Assembly: GCA_964573255.1 (NCBI GenBank) | Contig: CAZNJB010000003.1 | Span: 1 to 64,000, forward strand | Direction: 5' to 3' | From: CAYNUJ01 sp964573255 | Lineage (GTDB): Bacteria > Bacteroidota > Ignavibacteria > Ignavibacteriales > Melioribacteraceae | DNA: 64,000 nt | Shown: positions 27,687 through 36,419 of the stretch, in pieces | Layout of the letters: every line of letters begins with the position of its first letter | Position numbering within the stretch: position 1 is the first letter of the stretch | Position numbers and translations under genes: made by a program | Notes under the pieces: generated by a model | Seen by the model: the letters and a program-made list of their open reading frames with translations, nothing else | Told to the model about the DNA's origin: nothing | The model's database searches: none

Positions 27687-28000
27687 GTTGTTCCGTTTAT
27701 TGTCTTACGAATATTTACCGAATTAAATTAAATAACCGGCTAAAAATAAGAAAAAAATATTCAACAGCCGAAAAGCAACTCGAGGTTGAAGCTTCTACTG
27801 ATGAAAAAAAACACTGCTTACTCTTGATTTCCGCTGATGGCATTATGCCACGAATGCACTAATAAAATATGATTAACTTTTTTCTCTCGAAAAACCGTAC
27901 ATTTCACACAAAGAAGCGCAAAGATTATTCGTAAGTGTTCAAAGTCTTTTCTTTGCGTGCTTTGCGAGTTATTCCCTTTGTGATCTTTGCGTGAAATAAT
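27687..28000. other. Gene-free stretch with a repeat element
   Basis: There is no supported gene between the Nudix gene and hldD. The right part holds an inverted-repeat element at 27901-27997, followed by the hldD terminator and a short tandem repeat; these are listed separately. The left part (27687-27900) is plain AT-rich sequence and must hold the Nudix promoter. Confidence 0.6.
27901..27997. repeat. 97-bp element with 14-bp terminal inverted repeats
   Basis: The ends ATTTCACACAAAGA (27901-27914) and TCTTTGCGTGAAAT (27984-27997) are inverted repeats with one mismatch. The inside carries further copies of the CTTTGCG / CGCAAAG word on both strands. The size and layout fit a small palindromic interspersed repeat or MITE-like element. 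A second copy is not seen in this window, so its repetitive nature is inferred. Confidence 0.5.
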
Positions 28001-28025
28001 AAAGCCGGACCTCCGCCCGGCTTTT
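28001..28025 (-). terminator. Probable terminator of hldD
   Basis: Stem AAAGCCGG/CCGGCTTT (28001-28008 with 28017-28024) with an 8-nt loop. On the minus strand it is followed by TTATTATTTC, and it lies about 55 bp after the hldD stop. Confidence 0.72.
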
Positions 28026-28028
28026 CAA

Positions 28029-28063
28029 GTTTCTTGTTTCTCGTTTCTTATTTTCTGTTTCTA
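28029..28063. repeat. Five tandem 7-bp units (GTTTCTN type)
   Basis: Consecutive units are GTTTCTT, GTTTCTC, GTTTCTT, ATTTTCT and GTTTCTA, located between the hldD stop and its terminator. It looks like a small, slightly decayed microsatellite. Confidence 0.6.
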
Positions 28064-28078
28064 GTTATAATCCGTTTC

Positions 28079-29053
28079 TCACCACGACAAATACATATTC
28101 TTCATCAAATAATTCTTAACGTAATCTTCCACTCCTTCTTCCAAAGAGTGAATCGGTTCAGTAAATCCCGCACTTTTAATTTTGCTTAATTCGGCTTGAG
28201 TAAAGTATTGATATTTTTCCTTAAGATGTTCCGGCATATCCATATACTCAATATTCACGGGCTTTCCGACGGCATTGAATAACACCGTTACCAAATCGTT
28301 CCACGTGCGCGCGTTTCCGGTTCCCACGTTGAATATTCCGTTTTTATCTTCGTGCTCCAAAAAATAAAGTGTCATATTCACGGCGTCTTTAACGTAAACA
28401 AAATCGCGCATCTGCTCGCCGTCTTTATATTCATCGCGGTAAGATTTGAACAACTTCACCTTTCCGGTATCGCGAACCTGCTCGAAAGCTTTATGCACAA
28501 CAGAACGCATGTCTCCTTTGTGGTATTCATTCGGACCGTAAACGTTGAAATATTTCAGTCCCACAACTTTATCAAGCAAACCGTTTCGTTTAACCCAAAG
28601 GTCGAACATTTGCTTTGAATAACCGTACATATTTAAAGGACGAAGATTTTCAATTTCATCTTCATTATCGGAGTAACCGTTTTCCCCTTCGCCGTAGGTT
28701 GCGGCTGAAGAAGCATAGATAAAGCGAATATCTTTTTCGACACAATACTCTGCAACCGCTTGAGAATACTTAAAATTATTATGCAATAAATAATCTGCAT
28801 CTTTTTCCGTTGTGGAAGAACAAGCGCCCAAATGGATTACAGCATCAAGCTGGTAAGGGACAACATCCTCAATTACCAAATCGAAAAACGTATCCTTATG
28901 AAAAATATCGGCGTATTTCAAACCGTTTAAATTTTTCCATTTTTCGCCATTCCCTAACCTATCAACTATTATGATATCATCTCTTCCCATTTCGTTTAAC
29001 TTCCATACAATAGCGCTGCCAATAAAGCCGGCTCCGCCCGTAACTACTATCAT
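28079..29053 (-). CDS. hldD: ADP-L-glycero-D-manno-heptose-6-epimerase
   Basis: A 324-residue short-chain dehydrogenase/reductase-fold epimerase making ADP-L-glycero-D-manno-heptose for the lipopolysaccharide inner core. It has the NAD motif TGGAGFIGSAIVWKL (residues 5-19), the family-typical DRLGNGEKWKNLNGLKYAD stretch, SSAATYGEG and the catalytic YGYSK. GAGG precedes the ATG. A heptosyltransferase-type GT9 gene occurs at 38293, consistent with heptose use in the envelope. Confidence 0.93.
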   Translation of the reverse strand: MIVVTGGAGFIGSAIVWKLNEMGRDDIIIVDRLGNGEKWKNLNGLKYADIFHKDTFFDLVIEDVVPYQLDAVIHLGACSSTTEKDADYLLHNNFKYSQAVAEYCVEKDIRFIYASSAATYGEGENGYSDNEDEIENLRPLNMYGYSKQMFDLWVKRNGLLDKVVGLKYFNVYGPNEYHKGDMRSVVHKAFEQVRDTGKVKLFKSYRDEYKDGEQMRDFVYVKDAVNMTLYFLEHEDKNGIFNVGTGNARTWNDLVTVLFNAVGKPVNIEYMDMPEHLKEKYQYFTQAELSKIKSAGFTEPIHSLEEGVEDYVKNYLMKNMYLSW

Positions 29054-29145
29054 AATTACCTCTTAACCTTTACTTTTACTTTGTTTTTATTAAAAGCGAA
29101 TTTAAGTATATTAGCATTCATCTTCAAAATTTGTTTAACCATACT

Positions 29146-32100
29146 ATGAATTCAATTGATAAATTAAAAAATATTTTACGAGAACGCATATTTGTGCTCG
29201 ATGGTGCAATGGGCACAATGATACAACGTCATAAATTAACTGAATCGGATTACAGAGGAGAGCGTTTCAAAGATTTCCCTTATGATCTTAAAGGTAATAA
29301 CGATCTTCTCTCTTTAACTCAACCTGAAATAATTTTAAATATTCACCGTGAATATTTAAAAGCCGGAGCGGATATAATTGAAACTAATACATTTAATAGC
29401 ACCGTAATCTCACAAGCCGATTATCATACTCAGGAATATGTTTACGAAATGAATTTTCAATCGGCTAAATTAGCCAAGGAAGCTGCGACAGAATTCACAA
29501 ATCTCACACCAGATAAACCTCGATTCGTAGCCGGTGCTATAGGACCATTGAGTAAAACCCTTTCGATGTCGCCCGATGTTAACGATCCCGGCTATCGTGA
29601 AGTCGATTTCAAAACAGTTGTAGATGCTTACAAAACTCAAGTAGAAGCTTTAATTAAAGGCGGCGCGGATATTCTGCTTGTTGAAACGATATTCGATACA
29701 CTAAATGCCAAGGCTGCTTTATTTGCAATAGAAGAAGTAACGAATAAGCTTGGTGTTGAACTTCCGGTAAGTATTTCAGGCACAATTGTGGATATGTCCG
29801 GCAGAACCCTTTCGGGGCAAACGACCGAAGCGTTTTGGATTTCGGTTTCGCACACAAAAAATTTATTGAGCATAGGCTTAAATTGTTCGTTGGGACCAAA
29901 ACAGATGCGTCCTTTTATAGAAGAGTTATCTCAAATAGCTGATTGTTTCGTTAGTTTATACCCAAATGCCGGATTGCCCAATGAATTCGGGGAATACGAT
30001 GAATCGCCGCAAACAATGGAAAGCGTTCTTAAAGAATACGCCGAAGCGGGATTCCTTAATATTGTTGGCGGATGCTGCGGTACAACCCCTGAGCATATAC
30101 ATACTTTTGCAGAGATGGTCAAAAATTATAAACCGCGTCAGATCCCCAAAGTTGAACCGCTACTTAGATTAAGCGGACTCGAACCGTTGGTAGTTAGACC
30201 CGAATCAAATTTCGTTAACATCGGAGAAAGGACAAACGTAACCGGTTCTAAAAAGTTTGCACGACTCATTAAAAACGAAGAATATGAAGAAGCTTTATCT
30301 GTAGCTCGTCAGCAAGTGGAAAACGGTGCGCAGATAATTGATATTAATATGGACGAAGGAATGATTGACAGCGAAGAAGTAATGGTTAAATTCCTTCGAT
30401 TAATTTCCACCGAACCGGATATTTCCAGAGTCCCTATTATGCTCGATTCTTCCAAGTGGAGCGTGATAGAAGCAGGTTTGCAAAATATTCAGGGGAAAGG
30501 CATTGTTAATTCAATCAGTTTGAAAGAAGGAGAAGAAGCCTTTATTGAACGTGCGCATAAAGTACGTCAATACGGCGCTGCGGCTATTGTTATGGCTTTC
30601 GATGAAGAAGGACAAGCCGATTCGTTCGAACGGAAAATTCAAATTTGCGAACGCGCTTATAAAATACTTACCGAAAAAGTAGGCTTCCCTCCGCAGGATA
30701 TTATCTTTGATCCTAATATTTTTGCAGTTGCAACCGGTATTGAAGAACACAACACATATGCACTCGATTTTATTAAAGCCATTAAATGGATTAAGAAGAA
30801 TCTCCCTTATGCGAAAGTATCCGGCGGTGTAAGCAATCTATCCTTTTCCTTCAGAGGAAACAATACTATCCGGGAAGCAATGCATTCCGTTTTCCTCTAT
30901 TATGCAATTGAAGCCGGAATGGATATGGGAATTGTTAATGCCGGACAATTAACTGTGTACGACAATATTCCCAAAGCTCTACTTGAAAGAGTAGAAGATG
31001 TTATTCTTAATAGACGTCCCGATGCAACCGAAAGACTTATTGAATTCGCCGAACATGTTAAAGATGAGAAAAAAGACGATAAAAAAGCCGAAGAATGGCG
31101 CGGTAAATCGGTTGAAGAAAGACTTAAATATGCTTTAGTAAAAGGAATAACTGATTATATTGAATCTGATATCGAAGAAGCGCGCTTAAAATTGAAAGAC
31201 CCCTTGAAAGTAATTGAAGGTCCGTTAATGGACGGAATGAATTTCGTTGGGGATTTATTCGGTTCGGGTAAAATGTTTTTACCGCAAGTGGTAAAAAGCG
31301 CACGAGTTATGAAAAAAGCCGTTGCGTATCTTATCCCTTACATCGAAGCAAACAAAAAGGACAGCAGTAAAGCCGGTAAAGTATTATTGGCTACAGTGAA
31401 GGGAGACGTACACGATATCGGTAAAAATATTGTAGGTGTAGTTTTAGGCTGCAACAATTTTGAAGTTATCGACCTCGGCGTTATGGTTCCTGCAGAAAAA
31501 ATATTAGCCGCCGCAGTTGAGGAAAATGTTGATATAATTGGTTTGAGCGGATTAATTACCCCTTCGCTGGATGAAATGGTTCATGTAGCAAAGGAAATGA
31601 AACGATTAGGCTTCGAGAAACCTTTGTTGATAGGAGGAGCCACTACATCGAGAATTCACACAGCGGTAAAAATAGATCCCGAATTCGATAATGCCGTAGT
31701 GCATGTATTGGACGCATCCAGAAGTGTTGGTGTAGCAGCGAATTTAATCAATCCGGAAATCAGAGAAGATTTCACTCGAAAAGTAAAAGCGGAATACGAA
31801 ATGCTACGAGAAAACCATGCGCGAAAAAAATCGGCAAGAAATCTTATTTCTTTGGAAGAAGCGCGTGCCAATAAATTCCAAATCAACTGGCAAAACGAAG
31901 AAATTAAAGCTCCCAATAAACCAGGAATTACTGTATTCGAAGATTATTCATTGGAAGAAATCAGAGAATATATAGATTGGACTCCCTTCTTCACAACTTG
32001 GGAAATGAAAGGGAAATATCCACAAATATTGGATGATCCCAAATTAGGTACAGAAGCTAAAAAATTATTCGACGATGCTGAAGAATTATTAGATGAAATA

Positions 32101-32814
32101 ATTAATAATAAGCTACTGAAGGCAAAAGCCGTAATTGGTTTATTCCCGGCAAATAGTATCGGGGATGATATTGAATTATACACCGATACTGAAAGGAAAG
32201 ACATTTTTACAACTTTACACACGTTGAGACAGCAAATCAAAAAATCTTCCGGTCAACCGAATATTGCATTGAGTGATTTTGTTGCTCCTAAAGAAACCGG
32301 AATTATCGATTATGTGGGAATGTTTGCGGTGACGGCAGGCATAGGACTCGATAAATTAGTAGACGAATTTGAAGCAAACAATGATGATTACAATTCGATA
32401 CTTGCAAAATCTCTTGCAGACCGCTTAGCAGAAGCCTTTACTGAACTGCTCCACAAAAAGGTAAGAACAGAAATTTGGGGTTACACTGAAAACGAGAATC
32501 TTTCAAACGTTGAATTGATAAAAGAAAAATATACCGGTATTCGTCCCGCGCCGGGTTATCCTTCACAACCGGATCATACCGAAAAACAAATAATTTGGAA
32601 AGCCATTTCTGTAGAAGAAAATGCTTCGATTATATTAACGGAAAGTTTGGCAATGCTTCCGGCAGCTTCTGTTTCAGGACTGTATTTCGCTAATCCTAAA
32701 GCTCGTTATTTTAATGTAGGTAAAATTTTGGAAGATCAACTTGAAGATTACCGCAAACGCAAAGGATGGAGTCGTGATGAAGCGGAGAAATGGCTTGGAA
32801 CAATTTTCGTTTGA
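29146..32814 (+). CDS. metH: Cobalamin-dependent methionine synthase MetH
   Basis: About 1220 residues with the full four-module layout: homocysteine-binding domain (DGAMGTMIQ at the start, zinc cysteines in GGCCGTTPEHI), folate-binding domain (NIGERTNVTGSKKF), cobalamin domain (cap GPLMDGMNFVGDLFGSGKMFLPQVV, then GDVHDIGKNIVGVVLGC with the lower-ligand His) and the C-terminal reactivation domain with RPAPGYPSQPDH that binds S-adenosylmethionine. It makes methionine from homocysteine and methyltetrahydrofolate. The frame extends to a TTG at 29131, but the first ATG (29146) is the better start. No cobalamin or SAM riboswitch is visible upstream. Confidence 0.97.
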   Translation: MNSIDKLKNILRERIFVLDGAMGTMIQRHKLTESDYRGERFKDFPYDLKGNNDLLSLTQPEIILNIHREYLKAGADIIETNTFNSTVISQADYHTQEYVYEMNFQSAKLAKEAATEFTNLTPDKPRFVAGAIGPLSKTLSMSPDVNDPGYREVDFKTVVDAYKTQVEALIKGGADILLVETIFDTLNAKAALFAIEEVTNKLGVELPVSISGTIVDMSGRTLSGQTTEAFWISVSHTKNLLSIGLNCSLGPKQMRPFIEELSQIADCFVSLYPNAGLPNEFGEYDESPQTMESVLKEYAEAGFLNIVGGCCGTTPEHIHTFAEMVKNYKPRQIPKVEPLLRLSGLEPLVVRPESNFVNIGERTNVTGSKKFARLIKNEEYEEALSVARQQVENGAQIIDINMDEGMIDSEEVMVKFLRLISTEPDISRVPIMLDSSKWSVIEAGLQNIQGKGIVNSISLKEGEEAFIERAHKVRQYGAAAIVMAFDEEGQADSFERKIQICERAYKILTEKVGFPPQDIIFDPNIFAVATGIEEHNTYALDFIKAIKWIKKNLPYAKVSGGVSNLSFSFRGNNTIREAMHSVFLYYAIEAGMDMGIVNAGQLTVYDNIPKALLERVEDVILNRRPDATERLIEFAEHVKDEKKDDKKAEEWRGKSVEERLKYALVKGITDYIESDIEEARLKLKDPLKVIEGPLMDGMNFVGDLFGSGKMFLPQVVKSARVMKKAVAYLIPYIEANKKDSSKAGKVLLATVKGDVHDIGKNIVGVVLGCNNFEVIDLGVMVPAEKILAAAVEENVDIIGLSGLITPSLDEMVHVAKEMKRLGFEKPLLIGGATTSRIHTAVKIDPEFDNAVVHVLDASRSVGVAANLINPEIREDFTRKVKAEYEMLRENHARKKSARNLISLEEARANKFQINWQNEEIKAPNKPGITVFEDYSLEEIREYIDWTPFFTTWEMKGKYPQILDDPKLGTEAKKLFDDAEELLDEIINNKLLKAKAVIGLFPANSIGDDIELYTDTERKDIFTTLHTLRQQIKKSSGQPNIALSDFVAPKETGIIDYVGMFAVTAGIGLDKLVDEFEANNDDYNSILAKSLADRLAEAFTELLHKKVRTEIWGYTENENLSNVELIKEKYTGIRPAPGYPSQPDHTEKQIIWKAISVEENASIILTESLAMLPAASVSGLYFANPKARYFNVGKILEDQLEDYRKRKGWSRDEAEKWLGTIFV

Positions 32815-32847
32815 GCGGTGAAAGCTAAAATAATTCAAGGACTTTAA

Positions 32848-34560
32848 ATGAGTTGGATATTCGGATTTTATTCCAAACACTCTATTGACGCAACTGCCTT
32901 ATCGAAATTGCATCCTAAAGCTATTGCCGTTCAATCCGATTCAAATTATTATATCGCTATTGGTGGAAATAACAATATGTTGTTTTATGATAGCGATAAT
33001 TCCGTTAGTAACTTTTTTGTTTGCGGCTTACCAATATCACACGATGCGAAAACATTTATAAAAAAAGAAGATTTCAGAAAACTTATCGATGAAAACCCCA
33101 CTCAAATAAATTCACTTAACGGGCACTTTGCCGGTGCTTATGTGAAAAACGGCTCGATAAAACTTTTTACCGATCCATTAGGGTTGAGAGAATTTCACAT
33201 CTATGAAAATAATGACGGATGGTACTTCTCGACAAACCTGGCTTTAATATTAAATTTAGGCAGTTTCGAAATTGACTTCAATGAATTTTCAACACGATGG
33301 TTATTGATAAATCAAATCTCGAATAAAAGCATTGTTAAAAACATTCACCGGATTAATTCCGGTTCGGAAGCATATTTCAATCTCAATAAGTGTAACATCT
33401 CTTCTAATGATTGGAAACCGCAAAAGGGAAATAACATAGACTTAGAAGATTTCAAAAATCAATTGGCTAACTTTACATTATTAGGTTCCTCAAATAATTC
33501 AAGAATTTCACTCAGTTTATCAGGTGGCTTGGATTCAAGAGTTATTCTCTCTTTTCTCCTCAACTCAAATTATTTTAACTGGGATTGCCATATATTTATT
33601 ACCGAAGATTTGATGGATATTAAAATCGCAAAACAAATCTTGTCGGATTTCAACATCGACTATAAAATCTACTCACACAATTTAATAAGCGAAGACGATA
33701 TAGTTGCGGAGTTATTCGACTACATTGGTGCAACTTATTTGACAGAATCGGGTTTTACTTCACGTAAGTTGATGAATTACAGCTCCTTGCCTCAAGACGA
33801 AATAATAATTGACGGTGGAATGGGAGAAATTTGGAGAAGAGCTTTTTTATCGCGGTTATATCTATTTGGCAAAAAAGATATAGAGCAGAAGAACTATGAA
33901 GGAATTTCCAGATACTTAATGAATCATCGTGCGGATATTTTTGTTGATGATTTTAATTCTACAATGAATAGAGGGATGTTAGAACAAATAGAAAATTTGA
34001 CAAATGACATTCCGACAATTGATGAAATTGGTTTGGGGAATTGGCTCGATATGTTTTCCTTGAAAACCAGATTAACTAATTATTACGCACCTGAACAAGC
34101 CCGCATCGATAATTTTGTTACTTCATATATGCCCTTCTTACAGCAAACATTATTAAATAATCTCCTGAATTTGCCTGTAGAAAAGAGAATAAACGACCGC
34201 TTATTTAAATACATTATCAAATCAAATTTCCCCAAACTGTCCAAGTATAATTTGGCAAAAGGAAATATCTCCTATCCTTTTTATTTTACACCACTTATGA
34301 AAAAAGTGTATTCTATTCTGCGTAAACGGATTAATAAATCCAATGACAATGATGCCCTTGACTTGTTTTTACAGAAAATGAAAAGCTTCATCATGGATTC
34401 GTTGCATTCAAACTCTGCTAAAGAATATGCACCTTACAATTACAAATTGATTTATTCCAAAGTAAACTCATATTATCAAGGCGACAAAAGCCTTCAACAT
34501 TTTGTAGACTGGTTTTTAACATTCGAAATATTCAGACAAATTCTTGAAAATAAATCATAA
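32848..34560 (+). CDS. Asparagine-synthase-like protein lacking the glutaminase cysteine
   Basis: A 570-residue protein with the two-domain shape of AsnB. The N-terminal class II glutamine-amidotransferase-like domain (about 1-190) opens MSWIFGF where active enzymes have MCGI, so the catalytic Cys2 is Ser and Gly3 is Trp; it still has SLNGHFAGAY and TDPLGLREF. The C-terminal synthase domain (about 210-560) has the intact pyrophosphate loop SLSLSGGLDSRVILS. It may form an amide by adenylation with free ammonia or another amine, or it may be a beta-lactam-synthetase-like enzyme. AAGGA precedes the ATG. It lies 33 bp after metH on the same strand. Confidence 0.78.
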   Translation: MSWIFGFYSKHSIDATALSKLHPKAIAVQSDSNYYIAIGGNNNMLFYDSDNSVSNFFVCGLPISHDAKTFIKKEDFRKLIDENPTQINSLNGHFAGAYVKNGSIKLFTDPLGLREFHIYENNDGWYFSTNLALILNLGSFEIDFNEFSTRWLLINQISNKSIVKNIHRINSGSEAYFNLNKCNISSNDWKPQKGNNIDLEDFKNQLANFTLLGSSNNSRISLSLSGGLDSRVILSFLLNSNYFNWDCHIFITEDLMDIKIAKQILSDFNIDYKIYSHNLISEDDIVAELFDYIGATYLTESGFTSRKLMNYSSLPQDEIIIDGGMGEIWRRAFLSRLYLFGKKDIEQKNYEGISRYLMNHRADIFVDDFNSTMNRGMLEQIENLTNDIPTIDEIGLGNWLDMFSLKTRLTNYYAPEQARIDNFVTSYMPFLQQTLLNNLLNLPVEKRINDRLFKYIIKSNFPKLSKYNLAKGNISYPFYFTPLMKKVYSILRKRINKSNDNDALDLFLQKMKSFIMDSLHSNSAKEYAPYNYKLIYSKVNSYYQGDKSLQHFVDWFLTFEIFRQILENKS

Positions 34561-34943
34561 CAGAATCTAACAGCTATAATTATCAATTTTCATTCTCGAT
34601 ATAACTTAGCATAATATTCCTAGTCTTTCAATTATAATTACCGAAGTCTACAAACCTAAAAAATGCATCGTACTAAGTAAAAAAAGATAAACTCTTTCGA
34701 TAAAGCAATTACATCCATTCCACGCTTTAGTCCGCCCTTTTGATATCAGGAACGACAATAGAAATTGAATGATGCACAATATTTGAATTTTTTCTTCAAT
34801 TGCTCGCCTTATATACCATCAATCTCCCCAAAAGATAATAAACCGGTAAAGAATTTTTACAGCTAATATTTTCACTATTTTTTTGATTTAACAAAAAGAA
34901 TTCTTATTTAAGAATCAGGATATAATTAATTTCGGAGGTATAA
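34561..34943. other. Gene-free stretch upstream of ppk2
   Basis: AT-rich region with no gene seen. It includes a short inverted repeat ATTCTTA/TAAGAAT (34900-34915, 2-nt spacer) 20 bases before the GGAGG ribosome binding site of ppk2, which could be an operator, but the evidence is only the symmetry. Confidence 0.4.
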
Positions 34944-35807
34944 ATGAGTAAGAAAAAGCAATCCTCCAAATCCACCGCTAAAAAGAAATCCACTGATAAT
35001 ACCACTAAAGACTCACGCTTAAACAAAAAAGGGAAACTTAAAGCAAAATTTTACGAAAACGAATTGGCAAAACTCCAAATAGAATTGGTAAAACTACAGG
35101 AATGGATAAAGGCTAAAGGTTTGAAAGTTGTTATTTTGTTTGAAGGAAGGGACGCAGCCGGTAAAGGAGGCGTAATTAAAAGAATCACTCAAAGTTTAAA
35201 TCCCAGAATTGTAAGAGTTGTAGCTTTGGGGACACCGACTGAGAAAGAGAAAACTCAATGGTATTTCCAAAGATATGTAGCACACCTTCCAGCAGCCGGC
35301 GAAATGGTACTGTTCGATAGAAGTTGGTATAACCGAGCCGGAGTTGAACGCGTTATGGGTTTCTGTACCGAGGAAGAATACAGGGAGTTCCTCCGTTCAG
35401 TACCGGAATTTGAAAGAATGCTTATCCGCTCTGGAATTATTTTAATCAAATATTATTTTTCGGTAAGCGATGAAGAGCAAGAGAAACGATTCCAGAAAAG
35501 ATTAACCGACCTAACGAGAAGATGGAAATTGAGTCCTATGGACTTAGAATCGCGCGCTAAATGGGTAGAGTACTCTAAAGCAAAAGATGAGATGTTCAAG
35601 TTCACAGACATAAAACAATCGCCGTGGTGGGTAGTAAACGCAGACGATAAGAAACGTGCACGTTTGAATTGCATTCATCATTTGCTCAGTTTAATACCTC
35701 ACGAAGATTTAACTCCTAAACAAATAGAACTGCCGCCAAGACAAGAGCCGCAAGGCTATGTACGTCCGCCAATTAGCGACCAGACATTTGTTCCGGAGAT
35801 ATATTAA
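34944..35807 (+). CDS. ppk2: Polyphosphate kinase 2 (PPK2 class)
   Basis: A 287-residue PPK2 that moves phosphate between polyphosphate and nucleotides, usually forming GTP or ATP. After a lysine-rich tail (about 1-36) the kinase core has Walker A EGRDAAGKGG (about 72-81), the Walker B area VLFDRSWYNRAGVERVMGFC and the lid KRFQKRLTDLTRRWKLSPMD. Length and motifs indicate a one-domain class I PPK2. GGAGG precedes the ATG. Confidence 0.95.
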   Translation: MSKKKQSSKSTAKKKSTDNTTKDSRLNKKGKLKAKFYENELAKLQIELVKLQEWIKAKGLKVVILFEGRDAAGKGGVIKRITQSLNPRIVRVVALGTPTEKEKTQWYFQRYVAHLPAAGEMVLFDRSWYNRAGVERVMGFCTEEEYREFLRSVPEFERMLIRSGIILIKYYFSVSDEEQEKRFQKRLTDLTRRWKLSPMDLESRAKWVEYSKAKDEMFKFTDIKQSPWWVVNADDKKRARLNCIHHLLSLIPHEDLTPKQIELPPRQEPQGYVRPPISDQTFVPEIY

Positions 35808-35933
35808 CTAAAGTTATATTTTTTAACCGGATGAAAATCAAACGTCAGAATTTTCTCATGAACAGATATATTTGGTTTTTCAAAGGTTTCTATTAGATTG
35901 CTCCATTGAATTTTCAATTATTACGGAGATTTA

Positions 35934-36419
35934 ATGGGTAATTTTTCAATAAAATTTGCCGAACCGAAAGACGCAGGCGTGATTTTCGATTTCGTTAATA
36001 AACTTGCTGAATATGAAAATCTCACTCACGAAATAAAAGCTGATGAAGAACAAATTCGAAAAACTCTCTTTTCGGAAAATTCCAATGCGGAATGTCTTAT
36101 AGGATATGAAGGAGACAAACCGGTAGCTTTCGCGCTCTTTTTTCATAATTACTCAACATTCTTGGGTAAATATGGGCTCTATCTGGAAGACCTTTTCGTA
36201 CTTCCGGAAAAAAGAGGAAAGGGCTACGGTAAAATGTTATTGAAAAAATTGGCACAAATAGCCTTGGAAAGGGATTGCGGCAGATTCGAGTGGATGGTAC
36301 TCGATTGGAATGAACCGGCAATTAAATTTTACAAAGCTTTAGGTGCAAAACCAATGGATGAATGGACAACTTTCAGAATTTCCGGAGATGAATTAAAAAA
36401 ATTAGCGGAGGTTGATTAA
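35934..36419 (+). CDS. GNAT family N-acetyltransferase (diamine acetyltransferase-like)
   Basis: A 161-residue GNAT enzyme with the acetyl-CoA loop RGKGYGKMLLKKLA (about 101-114) and a tail WNEPAIKFYKALGAKPMDEWTTFRI resembling spermidine/spermine acetyltransferases. Substrate is therefore probably a polyamine or similar amine, by family likeness only. GGAG precedes the ATG, and the stop overlaps the mechanosensitive channel start by 1 bp (TAATG). Confidence 0.85.
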   Translation: MGNFSIKFAEPKDAGVIFDFVNKLAEYENLTHEIKADEEQIRKTLFSENSNAECLIGYEGDKPVAFALFFHNYSTFLGKYGLYLEDLFVLPEKRGKGYGKMLLKKLAQIALERDCGRFEWMVLDWNEPAIKFYKALGAKPMDEWTTFRISGDELKKLAEVD

